Positions 7,106 to 13,861 of a DNA stretch of 13,861 nt are shown here, one piece after another (within the stretch, counting starts at the first letter, position 1; every line of letters starts with the position of its first letter). Origin of the DNA: Gorillibacterium sp. (GTDB lineage Bacteria; Bacillota; Bacilli; Paenibacillales; NBRC-103111). The notes beneath the pieces are model-generated. The model ran no database searches. It saw only the letters and a list, made by a program, of their open reading frames with translations, and was not told the origin of the DNA. The stretch is from positions 1-13,861 of the forward strand of contig JACMJI010000381.1 of the NCBI GenBank assembly GCA_014380705.1, given 5' to 3'. The translations under genes and the position numbers were made by a program.

Positions 7106-7396
7106 ATGATCACCCATATCGTTTTTTTTCGACTTAAGGATACGAGCCCTGATGGGTTGATGAGGACCAAAAAAGTGTTGATGAACATGGATGGACAAAT
7201 TCCTGTTTTAAAGCACATTGAAGTAGGTTTAAATGTAGTAGCCTCCGAGCGAGCCTATGATGTTGCGCTTGTTACTCGTTTTAATTGTCTAGAGGATTTA
7301 AACGCCTATCAAGTGCACCCCGAACATTTACAAGTGGCCGCTTTTATTAAAGAAGCCGTACGGGAACCTTCGGTAGCTATCGATTATGAGTCCTAA
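7106..7396 (+). CDS. Dabb-family (stress-responsive alpha/beta-barrel) protein
   Basis: A 96-residue protein matching the Dabb family, dimeric ferredoxin-like alpha/beta-barrel proteins often annotated as stress-responsive. The opening MITHIVFFRLKD, with His4 in the first strand, is characteristic. The middle (LKHIEVGLNVVASERAYDVALVTRF) and the YQVHPEHLQVAAFIKE segment, with its YxxHP motif, also fit. Length is normal. The family includes a few enzymes such as polyketide cyclases, but most small bacterial members have no known reaction and no substrate can be inferred here. The start is supported by a strong site (GGAGG, 7093-7097) 8 bases upstream. It has its own promoter and no close co-oriented neighbour, so it is probably monocistronic and not part of the pilus system. 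Confidence 0.85.
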   Translation: MITHIVFFRLKDTSPDGLMRTKKVLMNMDGQIPVLKHIEVGLNVVASERAYDVALVTRFNCLEDLNAYQVHPEHLQVAAFIKEAVREPSVAIDYES

Positions 7397-7450
7397 TATA
7401 CGGGAAATTTGAATCTTTACCGAAAAAACAAACCACTATTGTACATACAA

Positions 7451-7479
7451 TTGACGTTTTGGTCAACTTCATATATCAT
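7451..7479 (+). promoter_or_regulatory. Sigma-A-type promoter with overlapping short inverted repeat
   Basis: TTGACG (7451-7456), a 17-base spacer and TATCAT (7474-7479) make a good housekeeping promoter for the 88-residue gene starting at 7558, with an untranslated leader of about 70 bases. TTGAC (7451-7455) and GTCAA (7462-7466) form an inverted repeat with 6 bases between that covers the -35 box; it could be an operator but is short enough to be chance. Confidence 0.65.
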
Positions 7480-7557
7480 AGATACTGAAGAATGTTTAGT
7501 GGGTGTCTGAAATTTCATTTCGGGGGCTATATAGTGTCGATAAGGGAGTGAAACGAC

Positions 7558-7824
7558 ATGGCTTCAGAGAAGCGGAAGAAACTTCGTATGGATATGCTTG
7601 ATGAACTTTATCAGTTTCACCTTTCCGAGAGAGGGAAAAAAGCACTGATCCCCGGCAATCTCGAAGATCGAGATCCGGAAAAATATTTTGCACTAGAATA
7701 CTTAGCTGATAAGGGTCTTATTCGTTTTAAAGCTGAGAATGGTCAACTGGTAGCAAAGATTACTCAATTTGGGATCAATCTGCTCAAGAACATTAAGCTG
7801 GGCAATCCTTTGTCAACTGCTTGA
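7558..7824 (+). CDS. Small hypothetical protein with winged-helix-like pattern
   Basis: An 88-residue protein I do not recognise by name. It is basic at the N-terminus (MASEKRKKLRMDML) and predicted mostly helical. Residues 42-51 (KYFALEYLADKG) could be a recognition-type helix. They are followed by LIRFKAENGQLVAKITQFGINLL, which reads as a two-strand wing closed by NGQ and a last helix. This is the layout of small winged-helix proteins, but no DNA-binding role is shown. There is no signal peptide or membrane segment. ATG 7558 has a good ribosome-binding site (AAGGGAG, 7542-7548) and the gene has its own sigma-A-type promoter. It lies between the Dabb gene and the aminopeptidase operon with gaps of more than 130 bases on both sides. 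Confidence 0.7.
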   Translation: MASEKRKKLRMDMLDELYQFHLSERGKKALIPGNLEDRDPEKYFALEYLADKGLIRFKAENGQLVAKITQFGINLLKNIKLGNPLSTA

Positions 7825-7894
7825 CGATAGAGCCTCTGGTGGCGGCCCGTATACAGGCCCCTCTTTAGCGGACAAATGATACAAAGCTCGCAGG

Positions 7895-7923
7895 CAGTGT
7901 AGTCCCACAGGGCAACTACACTG
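7895..7923 (+). terminator. Two-tier hairpin followed by a short T-run, upstream of the M42 gene
   Basis: CAGTGTAGT (7895-7903) pairs perfectly with ACTACACTG (7915-7923), 9 bp. Inside, CCC (7904-7906) can pair with GGG (7910-7912) around ACA. TTTT follows directly (7924-7927), a weak U-tract. It could terminate the 88-residue gene or act as a leader structure for the aminopeptidase operon, whose start lies 36 bases downstream. The rest of 7825-7958 holds an imperfect palindrome at 7844-7859 and no clear promoter. Confidence 0.5.
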
Positions 7924-7958
7924 TTTTGCTGTGTATAGATGCGAAGGACGTGGATAAG

Positions 7959-9011
7959 ATGGATAACAAGTCAGGGTGGAAGATAAAGATTGACCTTGAT
8001 TATGTCAAAAGATTACTGCAGCTCCTCCTGAGCACCCCAAGTCCGACTGGGTATACCATGCAGGCTATGGATATCGTTGCAGCAGAAGCCGAGCGTCTAG
8101 GTTTAGCGTTTGAGCGGACTCGGAAGGGCATGGGGATGATCACTTTTCCTGGTGAACTAAAGGAGACACTCGGACTAACTGGACATGTGGATACACTAGG
8201 CGCGATGGTACGATCCTTGAAGAGTAATGGAGCAATCCGCTTCACACCTTTAGGTGGCTATGCTCTGAACACCATTGAAGGGGAATATTGTCTTGTTCAC
8301 ACTCGTGATGGTCGCATGATCAGCGGCACCATTCTCAACACGCATCCTTCGGTCCATGTGTATGCCGATGCGAAAGAGCAAAAAAGAGATGAAGAGAACA
8401 TGGAAATACGGCTGGATGAAGACGTATTAAACAAACAGGATATAGAGAAGCTCGGCATTCGTGTCGGTGATTATATTTCGTTTGATCCGCGGCCAGTATT
8501 TACCGATAATGGCTGGATCAAATCACGCCATCTGGATGATAAAGCGGGAGTCGCATGCTTATTCGGGCTGATTGAGCTGCTTAAGCGTGAAGGTCTTACG
8601 CCTAAACGGACACTGAAGATTTGCTTGACGACTTTTGAAGAAGTGGGACATGGTGCATCCTACCTACCGCCCGAAATTTCCGAATTGCTCGCAGTGGATA
8701 TGGGAGCAATCGGTGACGATCTGTCCTGTACAGAGAAGGATGTGTCGATCTGTGCGAAGGATTCATCTGGACCTTACGATTATGATATGATCTCGACTTT
8801 GATTCGTTTAGCGGAACGGGAGAAGCTGGATTACGCGGTGGATATTTATCCGAGCTATGGATCAGATGCATCCGCTGCTCTACGCGGCGGGAGTAACATT
8901 AAGGCCGCATTAATTGGTCCTGGCGTGCATGCCTCACATGGCATGGAGCGTACTCATGCGCAAGCACTCGTTAACACGATAACGCTTCTCGCAGCCTATG
9001 TAATGGAGTGA
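7959..9011 (+). CDS. M42-family metallo-aminopeptidase
   Basis: A cytosolic di-zinc or di-cobalt aminopeptidase of the PepA/FrvX/YsdC group that trims N-terminal residues from peptides. It has 350 residues, the normal family length. The metal and catalytic positions are present: His76 and Asp78 in GHVDT, Asp193 in LDDKAG, Glu227 (general base) and Glu228 in EEVGHGAS, Asp247 in AVDMG, and His327 in HASHGMERTH. YGSDASAA at 300-307 is also family-typical. No signal peptide is seen. I chose ATG 7959 because AAGGA at 7944-7948 lies 10 bases upstream. TTG 7926 would add 11 residues but starts in the hairpin tail, and GTG 7950 is another option. It is followed after 4 bases by the first ABC-F gene, so it probably leads a three-gene operon. 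The exact peptide specificity cannot be read from the sequence. Confidence 0.9.
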   Translation: MDNKSGWKIKIDLDYVKRLLQLLLSTPSPTGYTMQAMDIVAAEAERLGLAFERTRKGMGMITFPGELKETLGLTGHVDTLGAMVRSLKSNGAIRFTPLGGYALNTIEGEYCLVHTRDGRMISGTILNTHPSVHVYADAKEQKRDEENMEIRLDEDVLNKQDIEKLGIRVGDYISFDPRPVFTDNGWIKSRHLDDKAGVACLFGLIELLKREGLTPKRTLKICLTTFEEVGHGASYLPPEISELLAVDMGAIGDDLSCTEKDVSICAKDSSGPYDYDMISTLIRLAEREKLDYAVDIYPSYGSDASAALRGGSNIKAALIGPGVHASHGMERTHAQALVNTITLLAAYVME

Positions 9012-9015
9012 CAAT

Positions 9016-10980
9016 ATGACATTGTTGAACGTAGAACAACTGACGAAGAGCTATGGTGAAAAAATACTGTTTGACAGCATATCCTTTGCGATAACCACTA
9101 GACAGCGCATCGGTCTGATTGGTATAAATGGAACAGGGAAATCCTCGCTTCTTCGAGCGATTGCCGGAATTGAACCAGCGGATGCCGGGAAGCTGCTGCA
9201 TGCTAAGGATTTTCGGGTGGAGTTCCTTGCCCAATCTCCTGAATTTGCGGATGGCGTAACCGTACTTGAGCATATTTTTCGTGGACAAACGCCTTTAATG
9301 AGGACATTACGCGAGTACGAGGCTGCACTTGAGGAGCTTGATCTTGATCCAAGCAATGAAAAGAAGCAAGAAAAGCTTTATGCGGCTCAGCATCATATGG
9401 ATACCGGTAATGCATGGGAAGCAGAGGCTCAGGCCAAGACGATTCTGGGTAAGCTAGGTATTCGCGAATATAATAAATCGGTTAGCGAGCTTTCGGGTGG
9501 ACAGCGTAAACGGGTTGCTTTGGCGGCTGCCCTCATTCAATCAGCGGATCTATTGATTCTGGATGAACCAACCAACCATATTGACAATCAAACGGTGCAA
9601 TGGCTCGAAGAGGAGCTTAGTCGCTATCGCGGCTCGCTGCTGTTAGTTACGCATGACAGGTATTTTCTCGATCGGGTGACAAACCGGATTTTTGAGCTGC
9701 AGCAAGGTAGATTGCATGTCTATGAAGGGAACTACTCCTACTTCCTTGAGAAAAAAGCGGAACGAGAGGAACGGGAAGCCTCCTCCGAAGCGAAACGACA
9801 GAACTTGCTGCGTCGTGAGCTTGAGTGGCTGAAGCGAGGTCCCAAAGCTAGAACGACGAAGCAGAAGGCGCGAATTGGTCGGGCAGAGGAGCTTCGGGAT
9901 CGTGCGGTTGACGGTCCAACCGAAACGCTAGAATTTTCTGTTGGAGCTAGTCGGTTGGGGCGTAAGGTAATCGAGCTTGTTGAAGTGGGTTATTCCATTG
10001 AAGAGAGACAGCTGTTCGAGGGGTTCAACCACATCGTTCTGCCAGGAGAACGGATTGGCATTGTTGGACCAAACGGCAGTGGTAAGACCACTTTATTAAA
10101 TCTGCTGGCAGGTCGTCTAACTACAGAGCAAGGAGTCGTTGATGTAGGTCAAACGGTGAAATTGGCCTATTATGCACAGGAAAATGAAGAGATGGATGGA
10201 AGTAAACGTGTCATTGAATACATTAAGGATATCGCCGAGGTCATTCATACAATTGATGGCGAAGTCATTACGGCAAGTCAGATGTTGGAACGATTCCTGT
10301 TCACTGGTCCGCAACAATGGACTCACGTTTCAAGACTGTCGGGTGGGGAAAAACGCAGGCTGTACTTGCTGCGCACCTTAATGGGTGAACCAAACGTACT
10401 CCTATTGGATGAACCAACCAATGATCTTGATATTCAAACGCTTACCGTACTAGAGGATTATCTCGACCATTTCCCTGGTGCAGTCATTTCTGTATCCCAT
10501 GATCGATATTTCCTCGATCGGACGGTTGATCGTTTATTTATTTTTGATGGCCAAGGACACATTCGTAAATATGAGGGTAACTATTCGGAATACACCGATT
10601 CCCTGAAGCTGGAGGAGAACGCTCCAAGTGGTTCTTCTGATAAGAAGAAACATTCCTCACCAAACAAACCAGCTGCTCAACTGACTAAGGCATCTCCAGA
10701 TCCACAACTTCATCCGGTTGCTTTAGCAGATACGCGTACTCGCACTCGTAAACTATCCTATAAAGATCAAAAAGAATGGGATGGTATTGAAGAAGTCATT
10801 GCAGAGCTGGAAGAGAAGAGTGTAAGCTTACAGAAGCGCATCGAAGCAGGTGGCAGCAATTATGATTTGATCCGCGAGTTGCTTGAAGAGGAACGTTTGT
10901 TGGCCCTTCAGCTTGAGCAGGCAATGGAACGCTGGACGGAGCTATCCGAGTTGATCGAGGAAATAGCAAAAAACGAATAA
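9016..10980 (+). CDS. yfmR: ABC-F ATPase of the Uup/YfmR type
   Basis: A soluble 654-residue protein with two ATP-binding domains and no membrane domain, so a ribosome-associated ABC-F factor. Domain 1 has Walker A at 36-44 (GINGTGKSS), signature LSGGQ at 159-163, Walker B LLILDEP with Glu184, and switch His213. Domain 2 has Walker A at 351-359 (GPNGSGKTT), LSGGE at 441-445, Glu466 and His495. Between them is the basic ABC-F linker (about 235-310, starting YEGNYSYFLEKKAEREE). Residues 540-575 are a low-complexity linker and 580-654 a charged coiled coil, the C-terminal domain typical of Uup/YfmR. YfmR of Bacillus subtilis helps stalled ribosomes together with EF-P; a similar role here is inferred from family. 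All motifs look intact. GGAGTG at 9005-9010 lies over the upstream stop codon, which suggests coupling to the aminopeptidase gene. Confidence 0.88.
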   Translation: MTLLNVEQLTKSYGEKILFDSISFAITTRQRIGLIGINGTGKSSLLRAIAGIEPADAGKLLHAKDFRVEFLAQSPEFADGVTVLEHIFRGQTPLMRTLREYEAALEELDLDPSNEKKQEKLYAAQHHMDTGNAWEAEAQAKTILGKLGIREYNKSVSELSGGQRKRVALAAALIQSADLLILDEPTNHIDNQTVQWLEEELSRYRGSLLLVTHDRYFLDRVTNRIFELQQGRLHVYEGNYSYFLEKKAEREEREASSEAKRQNLLRRELEWLKRGPKARTTKQKARIGRAEELRDRAVDGPTETLEFSVGASRLGRKVIELVEVGYSIEERQLFEGFNHIVLPGERIGIVGPNGSGKTTLLNLLAGRLTTEQGVVDVGQTVKLAYYAQENEEMDGSKRVIEYIKDIAEVIHTIDGEVITASQMLERFLFTGPQQWTHVSRLSGGEKRRLYLLRTLMGEPNVLLLDEPTNDLDIQTLTVLEDYLDHFPGAVISVSHDRYFLDRTVDRLFIFDGQGHIRKYEGNYSEYTDSLKLEENAPSGSSDKKKHSSPNKPAAQLTKASPDPQLHPVALADTRTRTRKLSYKDQKEWDGIEEVIAELEEKSVSLQKRIEAGGSNYDLIRELLEEERLLALQLEQAMERWTELSELIEEIAKNE

Positions 10981-11013
10981 ACAAATAAAAATAATTTAAA
11001 GGCGGTATGCATT

Positions 11014-12630
11014 GTGATCAGCACTAGTGGTATTACGCTCCGATACGGGAGTCGAGCACTGTTCGAGGATGTAAATATTAAATTCACTCCAGGTAATTGT
11101 TATGGACTTATCGGCGCCAATGGAGCAGGGAAATCTACCTTTTTACAAATTCTTTCTGGTGACGTGGAGCCTACTCGTGGGGATGTTAGTATAACTCCAG
11201 GCGAGCGAATGGCTGTTTTAAAGCAAAATCAGTTCGAATATGACGAGTACGAAGTGCTTAAAACGGTAATTATGGGCCACACCAAGCTGTATGAGATTAT
11301 GGAAGAGAAAGATGCCATCTACATGAAGTCCGATTTTAGCGATGAGGATGGGATGCGTGCTGCTGAGCTAGAAGGCGATTTCGCAGAATTAAATGGTTGG
11401 GAAGCGGAATCCGATGCAGCCAGTCTACTAATCGGACTCGGAATTCCAAAGCCATTACACGAGAAGAAGATGAAAGAACTTGATGGTAATGAGAAGGTCC
11501 GCGTCCTGCTTGCCCAGGCTTTATTTGGTTCCCCAAATATCCTGCTATTGGATGAGCCTACCAACCATTTAAATTTAGAGTCCATTAACTGGCTGGAGAA
11601 TTTTCTAGCTAAATTTGAAGGCACTGTCATTGTTGTATCCCATGATCGTCACTTTCTGAATCAAGTCTGTACACATATTGCCGATATCGATTTTGGTAAG
11701 ATTCAAATGTATGTGGGCAACTATGATTTCTGGTATGAATCTAGTCAATTGGCTACACGACTGCTTTCGGATAAGAATAAAAAAGTCGACGAGAAGCGTA
11801 AGGAATTAGAGGATTTCATCCGTCGTTTTAGTGCAAATGCCTCCAAATCTAAACAAGCGACCTCTCGTAAAAAGCAATTAGAGAAGCTCTCACTAGAGGA
11901 TATCCGTCCTTCGAACCGTAAATATCCGTTCATTAACTTCAAACCGGAGCGTGAAGCGGGTAAGCAGATTCTAACTGTGGAGAACCTGTCTAAATCAATC
12001 GATGGACAATTGGTGTTGAATAATATCAGCTTTACGCTTAACAAAGGGGATAAAGTTGTTCTGGCCGGTCCGGATGGAATTGCCAAAACCTTGCTGATGC
12101 AGATTCTAATTGGGGAAGTTGAAGCGGATAGTGGAAGCTTCACTTGGGGAGTTACAACGACTCAAGCCTACTTCCCGAATGAGAATACGAAGTATTTTGA
12201 AGGTATCGATCTAAGTTTAGTGGATTGGATGCGCCAGTTCTCCAAGGATCAGGATGAACAGTTCGTTCGCGGCTATCTTGGTCGAATGCTTTTCTCAGGC
12301 GAAGAAGCAACGAAAAAAGCAACGGTTCTCTCTGGAGGCGAGAAGGTTCGCTGTATGTTTGCACGGATGATGCTTAGTGGATCTAATGTCCTGATGTTTG
12401 ATGAGCCCACGAATCACTTGGACCTCGAATCCATTACTGCTCTCAACAACGGACTTGTTGACTTTGATGGCACGATGATGATTGTTTCTCATGACCATCA
12501 ATTATTACAGACGATTGGCAATCGCATCATCGAGATCACTCCGAAGGGTATCATTGATCGTCTGTCTGCATTTGATGAATATAATGAGAATCCAGATGTC
12601 CTTAAAATTAAGGAACAAATGTACGCGTAA
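11014..12630 (+). CDS. ykpA: ABC-F ATPase of the YbiT/YkpA type
   Basis: A 538-residue two-domain ABC-F protein with length and sequence character of YkpA/YbiT. Domain 1: Walker A GANGAGKST at 34-42, Walker B LLLDEP with Glu181, NHLN in place of the usual NHLD, and switch His210. Its signature reads LDGNEK (156-161) instead of LSGGEK. Domain 2: Walker A GPDGIAKT (352-359) has Ala where the P-loop normally has the last Gly; signature LSGGEK is intact (439-444), Glu464 and His493 are present. I believe similar departures are common in this subfamily, so they need not mean loss of function. The interdomain linker (about 240-315) is basic and helical. It has no long C-terminal coiled coil, unlike its neighbour. 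GTG 11014 is the start, with AAAGGCGG at 10998-11005. It lies 33 bases after the other ABC-F gene and ends before a strong terminator. Role: probably ribosome binding, substrate unknown. Confidence 0.88.
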   Translation: MISTSGITLRYGSRALFEDVNIKFTPGNCYGLIGANGAGKSTFLQILSGDVEPTRGDVSITPGERMAVLKQNQFEYDEYEVLKTVIMGHTKLYEIMEEKDAIYMKSDFSDEDGMRAAELEGDFAELNGWEAESDAASLLIGLGIPKPLHEKKMKELDGNEKVRVLLAQALFGSPNILLLDEPTNHLNLESINWLENFLAKFEGTVIVVSHDRHFLNQVCTHIADIDFGKIQMYVGNYDFWYESSQLATRLLSDKNKKVDEKRKELEDFIRRFSANASKSKQATSRKKQLEKLSLEDIRPSNRKYPFINFKPEREAGKQILTVENLSKSIDGQLVLNNISFTLNKGDKVVLAGPDGIAKTLLMQILIGEVEADSGSFTWGVTTTQAYFPNENTKYFEGIDLSLVDWMRQFSKDQDEQFVRGYLGRMLFSGEEATKKATVLSGGEKVRCMFARMMLSGSNVLMFDEPTNHLDLESITALNNGLVDFDGTMMIVSHDHQLLQTIGNRIIEITPKGIIDRLSAFDEYNENPDVLKIKEQMYA

Positions 12631-12654
12631 GCTTGTATGTTTATCCTATATAAA

Positions 12655-12700
12655 GGATAAGAAACAGGCCCGTCCAAAAGGACGGGCCTGTTTCTTATCT
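12655..12700. terminator. Strong bidirectional intrinsic terminator
   Basis: A stem of 20 perfect pairs plus a closing G-T pair joins 12655-12675 to 12680-12700 around an AAAA loop; the core is GGCCCGTCC with GGACGGGCC. The A-rich 5' flank and T-rich 3' flank let it work on both strands, which fits its place between the convergent ykpA gene and the minus-strand gene at 12721-12957. A smaller 7-bp hairpin (12641-12647 with 12654-12660) overlaps its base and would compete with the outermost pairs. Confidence 0.92.
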
Positions 12701-12720
12701 CGTTTAGGGAAATCCGTTTA

Positions 12721-12957
12721 TTAGCTTCCGCCAGTACGACGGTGCTGATTATTGACCTTCTTTGTCATTTGGCTTTTGCGTCTTTCATTGCCAGCACGTT
12801 GGCCTGATACACCCTTCGTATCGGCTTGAACTTTCTTCTTCTGCTCAAGTTGTCGACGAATAGCATCAGCAAGGCTTACCTTTTTGGGCTCATTAATTGC
12901 TTGCTTATCTTCTTTAATATTATCTTGATTATCCTCGGGCTTTGTAGATTCGACCAT
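12721..12957 (-). CDS. Small basic hypothetical protein
   Basis: A 78-residue protein that I cannot assign. The N-terminal third is acidic and polar (STKPEDNQDNIKEDKQ), the middle has a short helix (VSLADAIRRQLEQKKK), and the C-terminal half is strongly basic and rich in Gln, Asn and Arg (SQMTKKVNNQHRRTGGS). There is no membrane segment or signal peptide, and the composition suggests a largely disordered, possibly nucleic-acid-binding protein. The start at 12957 is supported by an AGCAGGTG site just upstream on the minus strand. An ATG at 13002 would add 15 residues but lies at the edge of the -10 region of the promoter at 12991-13019, so it is unlikely. It converges on ykpA across a shared terminator and is divergent from the DUF6483-like gene. 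Confidence 0.7.
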   Translation of the reverse strand: MVESTKPEDNQDNIKEDKQAINEPKKVSLADAIRRQLEQKKKVQADTKGVSGQRAGNERRKSQMTKKVNNQHRRTGGS

Positions 12958-12990
12958 TCTTAACACCTGCTTTTTCTGTGGTATAGTATA

Positions 12991-13019
12991 ATTGTATGAC
13001 AAGTCGTGCAGATAGGCAA
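12991..13019 (-). promoter_or_regulatory. Sigma-A-type promoter for the small basic protein
   Basis: On the minus strand, TTGCCT (13014-13019) and TACAAT (12991-12996) are separated by exactly 17 bases (12997-13013). The start codon at 12957 lies about 27 bases beyond the expected transcription start, with an AGCAGGTG ribosome-binding site between. The -10 differs from consensus at one position and the -35 at two. Confidence 0.55.
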
Positions 13020-13157
13020 CATGATTGATACTTTATAAGTAATTATTCCCTATTTTCTACACAATAATGCTGTGAAACCGTTCGAACGTTCATCCGTAAG
13101 TACCTGAGTGCCCATGAAGCATATACCTATTGTATTCGTGCGAACAGGAGGCCCCCC

Positions 13158-13829
13158 ATGTTTCAGAGAGATTATATTCTTCGGATGATTGAACAGATGA
13201 CCGAAATCGTAGCCACGATCTCTGGGCTAAAGAGACAACATAAACAAGCATTGGCCTTCGATATGATCGATGATCTGCTTGGCAGATATTTTCGAATGAA
13301 TTCTCAACTGCTTAATACTTTATCGGAAAAAGATATTCTTGCCATGCTAAAGCTCGGGAACTTCATTGACCCTGAGAGAATCGTCTCCCTCGCTCGTCTG
13401 CTCAAAGAAGAAGCTGATTTATATGAGAGCCTGCATCGGCCTGAGGAGATCTATAAACGGCATATAAAGGCGTTTCAGTTGGCACTTGCTGCTGCAGAAC
13501 AAGATGAGGACCCGATTGATCTTTCACGTGATCTAATTGAAGAACTGTCCGATGCACTTAAACATTACCGTTTGCCTAGGGAAATAACAGAGCGGTTGTT
13601 TCTTTATTACGAAAAGGTGGGCCAATACAGCAAGGCGGAGGATCAACTATTTGATGTGCTTGAATCTGCGCCAAATGTGACGGAAGCAGAGCGTATCATC
13701 GGAGAAGGAATCCAATTTTACGATCGCTTGCTGGTCAAGGATAATGATGTTTTGGAACGTGGCAAGTTACCCCGTTCGGAGCTAGCGGAAGGGCTTGCCG
13801 ATCTCGGAAGCAGACATTTTAAACATTGA
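13158..13829 (+). CDS. DUF6483-like helical protein of unknown function
   Basis: A 223-residue, soluble, almost wholly helical protein. The opening FQRDYILRMIEQMTEIVATI and the overall length resemble proteins I recall being labelled DUF6483 in Paenibacillus and Bacillus; this is unverified. Residues 80-200 have a repeating pattern of paired helices (for example EEIYKRHIKAFQLALAAAEQ, then YYEKVGQYSKAEDQLFDVL) that resembles TPR units, which would suggest a protein-protein scaffold. There is no signal peptide, membrane helix or catalytic motif. The start ATG has a strong ribosome-binding site (AGGAGG, 13145-13150). The region 13003-13157 between it and the divergent gene must hold its promoter, but I could not pick one with confidence. 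Another gene appears to begin 20 bases downstream, so it may be the first gene of an operon. Confidence 0.75.
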   Translation: MFQRDYILRMIEQMTEIVATISGLKRQHKQALAFDMIDDLLGRYFRMNSQLLNTLSEKDILAMLKLGNFIDPERIVSLARLLKEEADLYESLHRPEEIYKRHIKAFQLALAAAEQDEDPIDLSRDLIEELSDALKHYRLPREITERLFLYYEKVGQYSKAEDQLFDVLESAPNVTEAERIIGEGIQFYDRLLVKDNDVLERGKLPRSELAEGLADLGSRHFKH

Positions 13830-13848
13830 TTTAAGGAGCTGAGTATAG

Positions 13849-13861
13849 ATGTCGGTCATCA
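13849..13861 (+). CDS. Start of a further gene, cut by the window edge
   Basis: ATG 13849 (Met-Ser-Val-Ile) is preceded by AAGGAG at 13833-13838, 10 bases upstream, which is ideal spacing. Only four codons are visible, so the product cannot be named. It lies 20 bases after the DUF6483-like gene on the same strand. Confidence 0.5.

Noticed and set aside
6940..7137. 65-residue open frame from a GTG between the FHA and Dabb genes
   Set aside because: It runs through the Dabb promoter, ribosome-binding site and first codons in another frame, and its GTG start has no ribosome-binding site.
7821..7854. TTGACG at the end of the 88-residue gene as a -35 box for the M42 operon
   Set aside because: Nothing resembling a -10 hexamer occurs 16-18 bases downstream; the sequence there is GC-rich.
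12482..12724. 80-residue plus-strand frame over the end of ykpA and the terminator
   Set aside because: It reads through the terminator stem and overlaps ykpA in another frame; no protein-like pattern.
13079..13091. CGTTCGAACG and GAACGTTC palindromes considered as a LexA (SOS) box
   Set aside because: The Gram-positive box needs CGAAC and GTTCG with four bases between; here the half-sites abut or overlap, so the spacing is wrong.
1..13861. CRISPR array, tRNA, rRNA, phage or transposon genes
   Set aside because: No regularly spaced direct repeats, no cloverleaf or rRNA-like stretch, and no recombinase or phage structural protein was seen.

Overview
The window looks like chromosomal DNA of a low-to-mid GC Firmicute, most likely Paenibacillus or a close relative. 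This rests on purine-rich AGGAGG-type ribosome-binding sites, sigma-A-like promoters, a Gram-positive Tad/Flp pilus layout ending in an FHA protein, and the paired ABC-F proteins. The assignment comes from protein character only; no search was run.

Region 1 (1-6921) is the downstream half of a Tad (tight adherence, type IVb pilus) operon, all on the plus strand. In order: a 5'-disrupted TadC-type inner-membrane platform protein, a Flp1-like prepilin, a TadE-like pseudopilin, a large single-pass protein with a coiled coil, a second TadE-like pseudopilin, an A24 prepilin peptidase (TadV/CpaA type), and a membrane protein with an N-terminal DUF6382-like region and a C-terminal FHA domain. Gaps are short or genes overlap, so this is probably one transcript. 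The peptidase would cleave the prepilins, TadC with an unseen TadA ATPase would assemble the pilus, and the TadE-like and coiled-coil proteins would be minor components. The FHA protein suggests input from Ser/Thr phosphorylation. tadA and tadB are expected upstream but are not in the window, which begins inside tadC at a 56-bp inverted duplication. That duplication is more likely an assembly or chimera edge than biology.

Region 2 (6922-7824) holds two small genes, each with its own recognisable promoter: a Dabb-family (stress-responsive alpha/beta-barrel) protein and an 88-residue protein of unknown function with a winged-helix-like pattern.

Region 3 (7825-12700) holds an M42-family metallo-aminopeptidase and two ABC-F ATPases, one of Uup/YfmR type and one of YbiT/YkpA type. 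They are closely spaced and end at a strong bidirectional terminator. The ABC-F proteins are expected to act on ribosomes and are not transporters.

Region 4 (12721-13861) holds a small, very basic hypothetical protein on the minus strand, then a plus-strand DUF6483-like helical protein, and the first codons of another gene at the right edge.

I see no tRNA, rRNA, CRISPR array, transposase or phage gene. The window is mostly ordinary core or accessory sequence. The points most worth checking are the inverted duplication at the left edge, the apparently non-standard start of the second TadE-like gene, the overlapping hairpins and Lys/Ala-rich leader of the first TadE-like gene, and the FHA protein coupled to the pilus operon.
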